Part shown: positions 15,446 to 24,133 of the stretch, piece by piece
Numbering within the stretch: the stretch's first letter is position 1
Layout: each line of letters opens with the position of its first letter
NCBI GenBank assembly: GCA_037140715.1
Contig: JBAXDX010000026.1
Coordinates: 1 to 32,518, forward strand
Source of the DNA: JAUZPB01 sp037140715
GTDB lineage: Bacteria > Bacteroidota > Ignavibacteria > Ignavibacteriales > SURF-24
Length of the DNA stretch: 32,518 nt
Direction: 5' to 3'
The notes under the pieces: generated by a model
The model's database searches: none
Told to the model about the DNA's origin: nothing
The model's input: the letters and a program-made list of their open reading frames with translations, nothing else
Translations under genes and position numbers: made by a program

Positions 15446-17353
15446 TTAGCCTCTGACTGCCGAGTGCCACTCGCTCGATTTCTCAAGCAAATCCTTTATA
15501 CGGCTGACTAATTTGTGCGGATCATTCAAATAGCCTTCAAGTAACAGCGAAGACTCAAATAACTGCTCTACCGCCTGATCTATATAAACATCTTTCGGGT
15601 CGCTGATATAGATTTTTAACAGGTTCCTTATAAGTTTATTATCTTTGTTGACTTCAAAAACTTTCTTTGGAATTGATAGATCTTTATTTACCATGTGCAT
15701 TATCTTCTGCATCTGGGAGGTCATCCCTTCATTGGGATTACTGAGACAGGAAGGGCTGTCTGAAAGTCTTTCGGAAACCTTAACTTCCGTAACACGATCT
15801 CCGAGTATTTCCTTAATACGTTTTAAGAGACCATCAAACTGTTCTTCGCTTTCCTTATCAAGCGGCTCGGCTGTTTTTTCCTTCTTTATTACGTCTTCAA
15901 ACTTATCAAGACTCTTCATATCGACCTGTTCGACCGCCTTAAGTGTGTATTCTTTATAAGTTCTGAGCGAATCCATTACGAATTCATCAATCGGATCATA
16001 AAGGAAGAGAACTTCAAGCCCCTTGTTGCGGAAAATCTCAAGATGCGGGGCAGCGATTACAGCTTCGCGGCTCGCACCGGATAAATAATAAATTTCTTTC
16101 TGCTCCGGCTTCGTCCTGCTGGTATAATCAGCAAGCGAAGTAAGCACATCTGAAGATGAATTAAAAGATGAATCAAATCTTACCAAATCGGCAAATTTTT
16201 CACGATTGGTGTAATCACCATAACCAAGTCGGAAAATCTTGCCATATTCTTTCCAAAATATCTTATACTTTTCAGCATCGCTGGCAACCATCTTAAGCAA
16301 ATGCGAAAGTATCTGTCCGGTAATATTTGAAGCGATTTTATTAAATACAACATTTTCCTGCAACGTTTCTCTCGATATATTCAACGGCAGATCCTCTGAA
16401 TCAACAACACCTTTAATGAAACTTAAGAATTCAGGCAGCAACTCCTTATTCTTATGCTGTATAAGCACGCGCTTAACATACATATCCAGTCCGTACTCAT
16501 TCCTGTTTAAACCAAATACATCAGAGTTTTTCTTCGGGATAAAAAGAAGGCTGTTGAACTGAATCGGTGCATCAATAGAGATATGGAGTAAATCCAATGG
16601 TTCATCTGAATCGTATGACAAAGATTTATAAAACTCATCGTACTGCTCTTTCTTTATTGTGGATTTTGGTTCGCGCCACAATGCTGACACAGTATTTATT
16701 TTTTCTTTTTCAAGGATTATCGGAAAAGAAATAAAATTGGAGTGTTTTTTAATTATACTCTGGAGTTTCCACTGTTCAGCGAATTCCTTTGCATCTTCCC
16801 TTAAGAATATCTCGATTGTAGTTCCGCGCTTAATATCCTCGTCAAGCTGTGAAATTTCATAACTGCCAAGTCCGTCCGACTTCCAAATCATGGCAGGTTC
16901 ATCTTTAAGATAAGACCTGGTCTTAATCTCAACTTCAGTAGCAATCATAAATACAGAATAAAAACCAACGCCGAATTTACCGATAATGTTCGAAATATCT
17001 TTATTCTCATCAGATACCTTCTTAATAAACTCAGCCGAGCCGGACTTAGCGATTGTGCCTATATTCGCAATTAGCTCAGCTTTTGTCATACCGATGCCGG
17101 TATCAGAAACTGTAATTGTATTTTTATCTTTATCGAAATTAATATGAATCTCAAGCGACAGGTCTTTATCTGCCAATTCAGTACCGCTGATAGATTCAAA
17201 TCTAAGTTTATCCAAAGCATCTGAAGCATTGGAAATTAATTCACGTAGAAAAATATCCCTGTTTGTATACAGAGAATGGACTAAGATATTAAGAAGCTGC
17301 TTAATCTCAGCCTTAAATTCATACTGACTGGTTTCAGTATTTTCTTCTGACAT
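15446..17353 (-). CDS. htpG: HtpG, bacterial Hsp90 chaperone
   Basis: The 635-residue product has the usual length and layout of HtpG, an ATP-dependent cytosolic chaperone dimer. The GHKL ATPase domain comes first: LRELISNASDALDKLRF (36-52) with the catalytic glutamate E38 and magnesium ligand N42, SDTGIGMT with nucleotide contact D84, and the lid glycines IGKFGVGFYS (124-133). The middle domain contains LNISRETLQ, whose arginine contacts ATP phosphate. The C-terminal dimerisation domain contains the region around MTSQMQKIMHMV. A strong GGAGGA lies 3 nt before the ATG. It is a single gene with its own terminator. No heat-shock regulator site (such as CIRCE) was seen upstream. Confidence 0.98.
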   Translation of the reverse strand: MSEENTETSQYEFKAEIKQLLNILVHSLYTNRDIFLRELISNASDALDKLRFESISGTELADKDLSLEIHINFDKDKNTITVSDTGIGMTKAELIANIGTIAKSGSAEFIKKVSDENKDISNIIGKFGVGFYSVFMIATEVEIKTRSYLKDEPAMIWKSDGLGSYEISQLDEDIKRGTTIEIFLREDAKEFAEQWKLQSIIKKHSNFISFPIILEKEKINTVSALWREPKSTIKKEQYDEFYKSLSYDSDEPLDLLHISIDAPIQFNSLLFIPKKNSDVFGLNRNEYGLDMYVKRVLIQHKNKELLPEFLSFIKGVVDSEDLPLNISRETLQENVVFNKIASNITGQILSHLLKMVASDAEKYKIFWKEYGKIFRLGYGDYTNREKFADLVRFDSSFNSSSDVLTSLADYTSRTKPEQKEIYYLSGASREAVIAAPHLEIFRNKGLEVLFLYDPIDEFVMDSLRTYKEYTLKAVEQVDMKSLDKFEDVIKKEKTAEPLDKESEEQFDGLLKRIKEILGDRVTEVKVSERLSDSPSCLSNPNEGMTSQMQKIMHMVNKDLSIPKKVFEVNKDNKLIRNLLKIYISDPKDVYIDQAVEQLFESSLLLEGYLNDPHKLVSRIKDLLEKSSEWHSAVRG

Positions 17354-17474
17354 TGTTCCTCCATTATTAATAATTAATCGTCTTCAGCTTTTTAAGCATA
17401 AGACTGTCAGCCTGAACAGTTAATTAATACAGCTGACCATGAAAACACATAAATACAAAAAATCCTGTACAGGA

Positions 17475-17762
17475 TTACCGATTATAGTTATTTAACACCT
17501 TCAAAATAAGATAAGCTGCAATTAAGACTATTACAACATAATAACCCAGCGTAATAAAACTGTGGAATGTAATTCTCCAAACTGGAATATAGCCCCTGAA
17601 TCCACAGGTTCTGCACCTGTAAAGCTTAAAAAAAGTAAGGTTTTTAATAAGGCTTTCTTTCCAGTTTTTTGTTTTTGGTCTGTGTAGTGTTCCAAGACCG
17701 TTACAACCCGGGCATCTGTCAAATACAGGGTCTTTCTTAAAAAAGAAATTTAATTTTTTCAT
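17475..17762 (-). CDS. Small zinc-ribbon protein with one membrane segment
   Basis: The 95-residue product carries two CxxC knuckles, CPGC (C17, C20) and CRTC (C50, C53), a zinc-ribbon pattern. A hydrophobic segment at about 67-90 should span the membrane once, leaving the zinc-binding part in the cytoplasm. The N-terminus is basic. I do not recognise a named family. It sits 121 bp upstream of htpG and 195 bp downstream of the S41 protease gene, all on the minus strand; no shared function can be argued. A 9-bp AT-rich stem (17774-17798) lies just before its start codon. Confidence 0.7.
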   Translation of the reverse strand: MKKLNFFFKKDPVFDRCPGCNGLGTLHRPKTKNWKESLIKNLTFFKLYRCRTCGFRGYIPVWRITFHSFITLGYYVVIVLIAAYLILKVLNNYNR

Positions 17763-17957
17763 TGTAATTATGTTATTAAAGCAATTTACGCTTTAATATT
17801 ATTGATTATCTAAATAAACAGATGCGCAAAAATACATCTAAATCTAAAAAGATGAAAGACTTAAGAACCTAAGACATGTCTAAATTATCAGGAATGAAAT
17901 TACCTTATATTTTTGCTGTGAATAATCTCAGAATGTAACTCTGCCTGGCTTTTAATA

Positions 17958-19601
17958 TTAATGATGTGTTAAAAGATGCTTATATATACCTTCGTTCAGA
18001 ATGACATCAAGCGCAACATTAAACTGTTTATCAGTATTTAACGATTCCCTTATTCTTCCCAAACTGCCTTCATAACGAGTAATAATTTCATTTTTAAGAT
18101 TTGCCACAATATCATTTTTATGATTCTTAATCTCAATATCCCTTAAATCTTTTATTTTCCCCTCTAAGCCTTCAAGCTGGTTGATTATTACCCTGCTGTA
18201 TTTTTCCTTTTCGGCTGTGGACAGAAGTTCACTTATCTGTTTTTCAGCTTTCGATTTATAACTATAATTTTGCATCTTCAAAAATTCAAGAAAACTGTTG
18301 TATATGACATCAGAAGAGGTCTTTACAAAATCTTCTTTCTTTTGCCTGCTTGTGAAGTTAGTCGCAAACTTAAAGATTAGTCCTTTTGATTGAAGGTCCT
18401 CAATTATATTTATTTCCGTATTGTTTACAACAAATGTATCAGGGCGAATACCGCCGGCGTCAAAGACCTTTCTGTTGTTATCTGTCATATAGGACTTTCC
18501 ACCCGCTATATTATTATCTGCAAAAATCTTATTATTTTTAGAGTAATTAATTTTCTGAATACACCTTCCGCTTGGAGTAAAGTACTTTGCTGTAGTAATT
18601 TTAAGCGAAGTATTATAGGAAAGAGGGACTATGGTTTGAACCAATCCTTTGCCAAATGTATTAGTGCCTAAAATAACTCCGCGGTCATGATCCTGAATTG
18701 CAGCTGTAACAATTTCGCTTGCAGAAGCTGAACTGCTGTCAACGAGTACAATTACTTTCGCGTTCCCCACAGCCGGTTCTTCTCTGGAATGATAGGCTTT
18801 TGAACCTGTGGAATCTCTCCCTTTGACTGAAACTATCAGCTGATATTTCTTTAAGAATTTTTCACATACATCTACTGCGGCCTCAAGCAGTCCGCCAGGA
18901 TTTCCACGTAAATCCAAAACAACGGATTTAATTTCTTTCTTATTTTTAAGCTCATTTAGAATCTTTTGCATCTCATCGCCGGCAGTTCGTGAAAAACCGA
19001 CAAGTTTAAGATACACGTTATTACTATTCTCCGGTACGAAGTTACCATATACAAGATTCTTTACACTTACTTCCTCACGCTGGAGTTTTACCTTAAGTAT
19101 TTCATCGGTTCCCCTTTGTATAGTCAGTTCCACTTCTGTTCCCGGAGTACCCTTTACAAGTGAAGAAACTTCTTCAAAGTTTTCTTTTGTAACTTTAGTA
19201 TTATTAACCATGGTCAAAATATCACCAATTCTTATTCCCTGACGCTGCGCCGAATAGCCGTCAAGTATGTCAATAATAGTGATATTATTATTTCTGAGTC
19301 CGATTGACACGCCAATACCGCCATACTTACCGCTTGTCAGCAGATCAATGTCCCCTTTTCGTTTTTCATCCATAAAAACTGTATACGGATCAAGCGAGGC
19401 AAGCATTCCGTTAATTCCGGATACCATAAATTCTTCAGGATTAAGCTGATCTACATAATTAAATGCTGCTTCCTTATATACCCTGCCAAAAATATCTATA
19501 TTCTTTGATACCTGAAAATAAATATCACCATCGCCTTTGAAAAAACCCGAAAAGACAATAACTATCAGCGGTATAAATAAATATTTAGACTTACTTGTCA
19601 T
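17958..19601 (-). CDS. S41-family carboxyl-terminal processing protease
   Basis: The 547-residue product has an N-terminal signal anchor (about 7-21), placing it in the periplasm. A PDZ domain follows (about 93-175: KYGGIGVSIGL, SAQRQGIRIGDILTMVN, GTPGTEVELTIQR). The S41 catalytic core has VVLDLRGNPGGLLEAAV (227-243), the serine motif DSSSASASEIVTAA (288-301), and the general-base lysine K318 in FGKGLVQT. Such CtpA/Prc enzymes trim protein C-termini in the envelope. About 190 residues after the core are rich in lysine and glutamate and may form a helical domain. The gene overlaps the end of tmk by 11 bp, so the two are translationally linked; AGGAG lies 12 nt before the ATG, inside tmk. Confidence 0.93.
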   Translation of the reverse strand: MTSKSKYLFIPLIVIVFSGFFKGDGDIYFQVSKNIDIFGRVYKEAAFNYVDQLNPEEFMVSGINGMLASLDPYTVFMDEKRKGDIDLLTSGKYGGIGVSIGLRNNNITIIDILDGYSAQRQGIRIGDILTMVNNTKVTKENFEEVSSLVKGTPGTEVELTIQRGTDEILKVKLQREEVSVKNLVYGNFVPENSNNVYLKLVGFSRTAGDEMQKILNELKNKKEIKSVVLDLRGNPGGLLEAAVDVCEKFLKKYQLIVSVKGRDSTGSKAYHSREEPAVGNAKVIVLVDSSSASASEIVTAAIQDHDRGVILGTNTFGKGLVQTIVPLSYNTSLKITTAKYFTPSGRCIQKINYSKNNKIFADNNIAGGKSYMTDNNRKVFDAGGIRPDTFVVNNTEINIIEDLQSKGLIFKFATNFTSRQKKEDFVKTSSDVIYNSFLEFLKMQNYSYKSKAEKQISELLSTAEKEKYSRVIINQLEGLEGKIKDLRDIEIKNHKNDIVANLKNEIITRYEGSLGRIRESLNTDKQFNVALDVILNEGIYKHLLTHH

Positions 19602-20235
19602 TTATATACTCAGCTCCTTTCAATTTCTCTGACTTCTCAATTTCTTTTATAATAATATCGTTGATTTCTTCGATTGACAAAAGACCATTTATTACCTTCA
19701 CTCTTTTTTCTTTTTCAGCCAGATATTGATAACCTTCGCGAACCTTTTGATAAAAACTGTTCCTGGAGACTTCAATTCTGTCCAGCTCTCCCCTGTTTCT
19801 TGTATTTTTTCTTTTTTCCGCTTCTTCAACCGGTATATCAATAAAAAAAGTTATGTCGGGAACAGTATCGCCTATAGCAAAATCATTAATCGTATTTACA
19901 AAGTCTATTGAAATTTCACGTCCGAAGCCCTGATAGGCAATAGTAGAATCATGGAACCTGTCGGAAATAACATAGAAGCCTCCGTCAAGAGCAGGACGTA
20001 TAACTTCCCTGACCAGTTGTGCTCTTGCTGAGGAAAAAAGAAGTATCTCAGTCTCGATGAACATCTCGTGGTTTTTCTTATCAAGCAGGATATCACGAAC
20101 TTTTTCAGAAATTTTTGTTCCGCCTGGTTCACGGATTATCTTTACCGGTTTATTTTTTCTCTCAAGATATCCTTCAAGAAGTGTAACCTGAGTTGATTTG
20201 CCGCAAAAATCAAGTCCTTCAAATGTTATAAACAT
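19591..20235 (-). CDS. tmk: Thymidylate kinase
   Basis: The 214-residue product phosphorylates dTMP to dTDP. The P-loop is FEGLDFCGKST (5-15), a slight variant of the common FEGxDGxGKST. The dTMP-binding REPGGT motif is at 35-40, and the DRY-type motif SDRFHDSTIAYQG is at 91-103. The lid segment KRKNTRNRGELDRIE follows. The last ~20 residues are lysine/glutamate-rich and overlap the next gene. Only 3 bp separate it from the CdaR-like gene upstream, and it overlaps the S41 protease gene by 11 bp, so the three form a tight operon. No clear Shine-Dalgarno is seen. Confidence 0.95.
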   Translation of the reverse strand: MFITFEGLDFCGKSTQVTLLEGYLERKNKPVKIIREPGGTKISEKVRDILLDKKNHEMFIETEILLFSSARAQLVREVIRPALDGGFYVISDRFHDSTIAYQGFGREISIDFVNTINDFAIGDTVPDITFFIDIPVEEAEKRKNTRNRGELDRIEVSRNSFYQKVREGYQYLAEKEKRVKVINGLLSIEEINDIIIKEIEKSEKLKGAEYINDK

Positions 20236-20238
20236 ATC

Positions 20239-21150
20239 TTAAAACTTTTTAATTATATATTTTAGTTTTGGTGGATTTACATCAATTACTGTTGTATGCT
20301 CAGGAATCTTTAATACCGGTTCAGCATAGCCGAGCGTATCCAATAGCACCTTATTATAATCTACTGCAACCGTTATTTCTTCAGGTTTTATCTTTCCTAC
20401 CACATTTATTCCCCCGCGCAGAACAACTGCCATCCTGCCTGGAAGCAGCGTAATAGTATATCCATCCGGGACATTGGTTGTCTCAATCGGAATATCCTCA
20501 AATTTTCGGTCTGCAATTCTCTGCACTTCAAATGTAATCTCACATGAATTTTTCTCATACCTGAAACCATCGATTTGCCTCAGGCTTGTGTAAAGCGAAA
20601 CGTTCTCATCCAGATTTTCAAATGTTCTTGGTAAAGTCGGAATATAGTCAACACCGCTTAACATTGAGCGCGTTCCATAAACTGTTACAGAATCAGGAAT
20701 AACTCTTAGTGGCGAAATAATTCCAAAATTTGTTCTAAAATTAAGTGTGATATCAGCCTTGATCTTAAACCTTTTTTTTTGGATTTTTTCTAACCGGAAT
20801 GTCATTGTATCGGGAGATATATCAAAAACCTGAAGTGAAGAGGAAAGCCACGGGTTCTCGCTAAGTGATTTACTTAATTTTACAGAGTTATATTCATGGT
20901 TACTACCTGTTGAAACAAAAAATTCGAACCCGTTGCTCAATAAAAGCGAAGCAAGTTTCCAGCCTTCTCCTTTTACTCTGAGGTTTGTTTCTTTAGTGGA
21001 AATATCCTCTATTGCGTAGCCTTTATGTAGATTTGTCAGCTTTACCGGCACTTTAAGAGTTGTAAAGTATGTACCGGAAAGTGTAATCGACCCCCAAAGA
21101 ATAATTGAGAACAATACTGAAAATATTATTGTAACAAATTTTTTATTCAT
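20239..21150 (-). CDS. YbbR/CdaR-like protein
   Basis: The 303-residue product starts with a membrane anchor (about 5-25, FVTIIFSVLFSIILWGSITL) with the rest outside the cytoplasm. Repeats of YbbR type can be traced: VPVKLTNLHKGYAIED (35-50), then PDSVTVYGTRSMLSGVDYI, then VPDGYTITLLPGRMAVVLRGG and the closing LKIPEHTTVID. In Firmicutes, YbbR-domain CdaR controls a diadenylate cyclase; no cyclase gene is seen here, so that role cannot be assumed. It lies 3 bp before tmk and is probably the first or second gene of the tmk/S41 operon. Confidence 0.82.
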   Translation of the reverse strand: MNKKFVTIIFSVLFSIILWGSITLSGTYFTTLKVPVKLTNLHKGYAIEDISTKETNLRVKGEGWKLASLLLSNGFEFFVSTGSNHEYNSVKLSKSLSENPWLSSSLQVFDISPDTMTFRLEKIQKKRFKIKADITLNFRTNFGIISPLRVIPDSVTVYGTRSMLSGVDYIPTLPRTFENLDENVSLYTSLRQIDGFRYEKNSCEITFEVQRIADRKFEDIPIETTNVPDGYTITLLPGRMAVVLRGGINVVGKIKPEEITVAVDYNKVLLDTLGYAEPVLKIPEHTTVIDVNPPKLKYIIKKF

Positions 21151-21159
21151 CTGTCAGGA

Positions 21160-21297
21160 TTATTGTGTTCTTAATGGTTTTTGGAAAACTACTGTATTAC
21201 ATCGCACCGCTACCCGGGTGCATTCCTTTTCGATTAGCTCTTTTAATCCGATATTTTCAATGAATTGTTGTTCAGTAATTCTTTTTAATTCAGGCAT
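21160..21297 (-). CDS. Small hypothetical ORF, 45 codons, containing a palindromic repeat
   Basis: The ATG at 21297 opens a 45-residue frame starting MPELKRITEQQFIENIGLK and ending QKPLRTQ, with a helix-like first half. It ends 9 bp before the CdaR-like gene. No Shine-Dalgarno is evident and I do not recognise it. The second half runs across a GC-rich hairpin (21204-21221), which suggests the frame may be a remnant joined to an interspersed repeat rather than an intact gene. Confidence 0.28.
   Translation of the reverse strand: MPELKRITEQQFIENIGLKELIEKECTRVAVRCNTVVFQKPLRTQ
21204..21221. repeat. GC-rich hairpin element sharing an 11-mer with the left edge
   Basis: GCACC (21204-21208) pairs with GGTGC (21217-21221) around GCTACCCG. 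CCGCTACCCGG (21207-21217) is the exact reverse complement of 206-216, where it also lies in a hairpin. Both are much richer in G+C than their surroundings. Confidence 0.5.
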
Positions 21298-21427
21298 GTT
21301 TTCTGATTTATTCAACTGATTATATATGTATAACAAAAATACAAAAAAATATCATTTTCCAAATCTATTTGTTTATTTTTTAATCTGAACATAGTTATAA
21401 AAATTCTCTGTTAACCATTTAGTAGTA

Positions 21428-21871
21428 TTACAAAACCTGCCTGCCATTTGAAATTTCATTAAGGTATTCCTGCAAAATTACATAAGCCGCATTACGGTCA
21501 ACAAGCCCTTTATCCTGTCTTTTCTTTTTGCCGGTTACACTGGCAATAATATTGGATTTTGCTGTAACCGAGCTGTATCGTTCGTCCCAGTAAATAACAG
21601 GAATCGGGGTTTTTGCTTCAAGTTCGAGCTTAAATCTTTCTACCATAAACGTGCTTTCGGATTTCTTTCCGTCTTCTTTCAACGGATAGCCCAGCAGGAT
21701 TTTAATAACTTTATTTTCGTTCAAAATTTTAAGCAACGTTTTCCAAAAAGTATGATCGTTAAGGATTGTTTTATAAGGGTAAGCAAATATTTTCAGGGGG
21801 TCGCTTAAAGCAATACCGATTCTTTTTCTGCCAAAATCAATTGAGAGAATACGTTCTTCTGCTGTTGTCAT
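21428..21871 (-). CDS. ruvX: RuvX/YqgF putative Holliday junction resolvase / 16S rRNA maturation nuclease
   Basis: The 147-residue product has the RNase H-like fold of the YqgF family, with all three acidic residues: D12 in SIDFGRKRIGIALSD, E97 in WDERYSS and D125 in KGLVDRNAAYVILQEYL. The LLGYPLKEDGKKS segment matches the family loop after strand 3. E. coli YqgF takes part in 16S rRNA 5' processing, and a resolvase activity has been proposed for the family. It starts 22 bp after the rel stop codon, with AGGCGA upstream, and is probably co-transcribed with rel. Confidence 0.94.
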   Translation of the reverse strand: MTTAEERILSIDFGRKRIGIALSDPLKIFAYPYKTILNDHTFWKTLLKILNENKVIKILLGYPLKEDGKKSESTFMVERFKLELEAKTPIPVIYWDERYSSVTAKSNIIASVTGKKKRQDKGLVDRNAAYVILQEYLNEISNGRQVL

Positions 21872-21893
21872 TTATTATAAGTTCGCCTGAATG

Positions 21894-24074
21894 TCAGGAA
21901 ATATTACTGCTGTGAAATCTCTCCACAGAGTAAATTCCCTTATTATTTTTTAAGCGCTCGATTACCCTCGAAAGATGATCGAGGTTCTTGACGTACAAAG
22001 TAATAGCGCCCTTAATCATTGAATTATTCGCATCGATATTTACTGATTTAATATTTGTGTTCTGGTAAGATGTAATGCTGTGCGAAATATCTTTTAGAAT
22101 ACCAGAAATATCTTCACCAACTATTGAAATACCAGCAATAAAGAGGCTTTTTTCGGTTCGCGGCCATTGAACAGGTATCAGACGATCCTCCCCTTTTTTT
22201 CCGTTATTTAATAATTCCCCGCAGGTTTTCCTGTGAATTTTAATACCTTCGCCAATTGTAGTATAGCCGATGATTGAATCTCCGGGAATCGGGTTGCAGC
22301 ATTTGGCAAAGCTGTGCATTACATTTTCATTCTCGCCGTCAACTAAAATTCCGCCTGCATCATCACGGGCTGTATTTGTAAAACTGTCAAATTCCAGATC
22401 TTTTACTGTATCCTTAGCTTCTTTTTCCTTAGGCGGGACAAGAACTTTATCCAGGTCCACTTTTTCTTGGGCTATGGCTTTAAAAAACGGTCCGGTTCCG
22501 TCATATTTTAATGTTTTGGAAAGTTTAGCCAGATCATCGGGGCTGATAGTAAGTTTTAGTTTCCTTACTTTCTTATCCCAGATATTCTTTCCATCCTGTA
22601 TTAAGGTTTTTTCCTCTTTATTTATCCACCTGTGAATGGCAGACCTGGCTTTACCGGTAGTTGTGAACATCAGCCAGTCACGGTTTGGATGCTGCTTCTT
22701 TGAGGTGATTATTTCAACCTGGTCGCCGCTATGCAACATTGTATGAAGCGGTACAATCTGTCCGTTAACATTCGCTCCGATACAGTGAAAACCAACATCG
22801 CTATGAATATCAAAAGCAAAGTCAACAGGGGTCGATTTTACCGGTAGTCTGCGTAATTCCCCTTTTGGTGTAAATACATAAATTTCATCCTGATATAAAT
22901 TCAGTCTGAAACTGGCAAGAATTTCCCTGCTCGCCTCGTCTTTCGATTCAATATCAAACACAGACCTTATCCAGTCGCCCCAGTGTTCAAGCTCGCTGTC
23001 CCCTGTGAATTTATGTCCTTTATATTTCCAGTGGGCGGCAACACCTCTTTCCGAGATTTCGTGCATATCTCTGGTACGTATCTGCACTTCAACTGCCCTG
23101 CCTTCGGGACCAATAACTGTCGAATGAATTGACTGATAATTATTCGTCTTGGGAATGGAGACATAATCCTTAAAGCGATCGGGTACCGGAGTATATATCT
23201 GGTTAAGCACCCCAAGCACATAATAACATTCATTGGAGTCATTACTTTCAAGTATTATTCTGACAGCAAAAAGGTCAAATATTTCCTCAAAGGGTTTATT
23301 GCGTTTGATCATCTTGCGGTAAATACTATAAAGATGCTTGGGCCTGCCACTTATGTCGCACTTTATTTTATGTTCTTTTAATTTATCCTTAATCGGCGAG
23401 ATAAACTTACGGATATAGCCTTCGCGCTCACGACGTTTGTTTTTTATTTTGCGCGCGATGTCTTCGTATGCTCCTTTGTCCGAATATTTAAAGGCTAAAT
23501 CCTCCAGCTCCCATTTAACACCTGCAAGACCGAAGCGGTGAGCAAACGGAGCATAAATATCTAAGGTTTCACGTGCTATCCGTTGTTGTCTCTCAGTAGA
23601 TACAAACTCAAGTGTACGCATATTATGAAGCCTGTCGGCAAACTTTACAAGAATTACCCTGACATCCTTAACCATTGAGAGCAACAGCTTGCGGTAATTC
23701 TCCGCCTTTATTATATCCTGCCCCCTAAATACCCCGCCTATTTTAGTTACACCATCGACAATTTCGGCAATCTCTTTGCCGAATTCTTTTTTAATAAACT
23801 GCAGGTCAAATCCTGTATCTTCAACTACGTCATGCAATAGCGCACATATTACCGAAACATCATCAAGCGGTATCTCGCTGGCGATAAGCATCGCCACTTC
23901 ATAAGGATGGATGAAATATGGCTCGCCGGAAGCACGAGAATCATTCTTGTGGGCTTCAAAGCTCAGTTCAAAAGCTTTCGTCAGCATTTCTTCATTCACG
24001 CTAGGCAGATTACTCTTGCACGTTTCGATCAGCTTATCTAAATATCGCTTTTTATTAATTGTTTTTATGGCCAT
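21894..24074 (-). CDS. rel: Bifunctional (p)ppGpp synthetase/hydrolase Rel
   Basis: The 726-residue product has the full long-RSH layout. The HD hydrolase domain retains its metal site, with H56, HD at 81-82 and the E85-D86 pair in HDVVEDT. The synthetase domain has GRPKHLYSIYRKM (243-255), D267 in DLFAVRI, RFKDYVSIPKTNNYQS (300-315) and E329 in VEVQIRT. A TGS domain follows (about 392-455, VFTPKGELRRLP), then the conserved-cysteine region (CCNPIPGDSIIGY) and a C-terminal ACT domain. Both catalytic sites look intact, so I expect both synthesis and breakdown of the stringent-response alarmone, as in Bacteroidota with a single Rel. It lies 59 bp after the TPR gene and 22 bp before ruvX. Confidence 0.97.
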   Translation of the reverse strand: MAIKTINKKRYLDKLIETCKSNLPSVNEEMLTKAFELSFEAHKNDSRASGEPYFIHPYEVAMLIASEIPLDDVSVICALLHDVVEDTGFDLQFIKKEFGKEIAEIVDGVTKIGGVFRGQDIIKAENYRKLLLSMVKDVRVILVKFADRLHNMRTLEFVSTERQQRIARETLDIYAPFAHRFGLAGVKWELEDLAFKYSDKGAYEDIARKIKNKRREREGYIRKFISPIKDKLKEHKIKCDISGRPKHLYSIYRKMIKRNKPFEEIFDLFAVRIILESNDSNECYYVLGVLNQIYTPVPDRFKDYVSIPKTNNYQSIHSTVIGPEGRAVEVQIRTRDMHEISERGVAAHWKYKGHKFTGDSELEHWGDWIRSVFDIESKDEASREILASFRLNLYQDEIYVFTPKGELRRLPVKSTPVDFAFDIHSDVGFHCIGANVNGQIVPLHTMLHSGDQVEIITSKKQHPNRDWLMFTTTGKARSAIHRWINKEEKTLIQDGKNIWDKKVRKLKLTISPDDLAKLSKTLKYDGTGPFFKAIAQEKVDLDKVLVPPKEKEAKDTVKDLEFDSFTNTARDDAGGILVDGENENVMHSFAKCCNPIPGDSIIGYTTIGEGIKIHRKTCGELLNNGKKGEDRLIPVQWPRTEKSLFIAGISIVGEDISGILKDISHSITSYQNTNIKSVNIDANNSMIKGAITLYVKNLDHLSRVIERLKNNKGIYSVERFHSSNIS

Positions 24075-24133
24075 ATTCTGCCTGTGTTCTGTCTTCAGTT
24101 TTCATATTTTCAATTGTATATGTATAAACAGAA

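Noticed and set aside
15645..15959. 104-codon plus-strand ORF inside htpG
   Set aside because: It is antisense to the conserved C-terminal part of HtpG and has no domain or translation signal of its own.
21894..24074. Monofunctional RelA or SpoT with one dead domain
   Set aside because: The HD and ED residues of the hydrolase and the D267/E329 residues of the synthetase are all present, so a bifunctional Rel is the better call.
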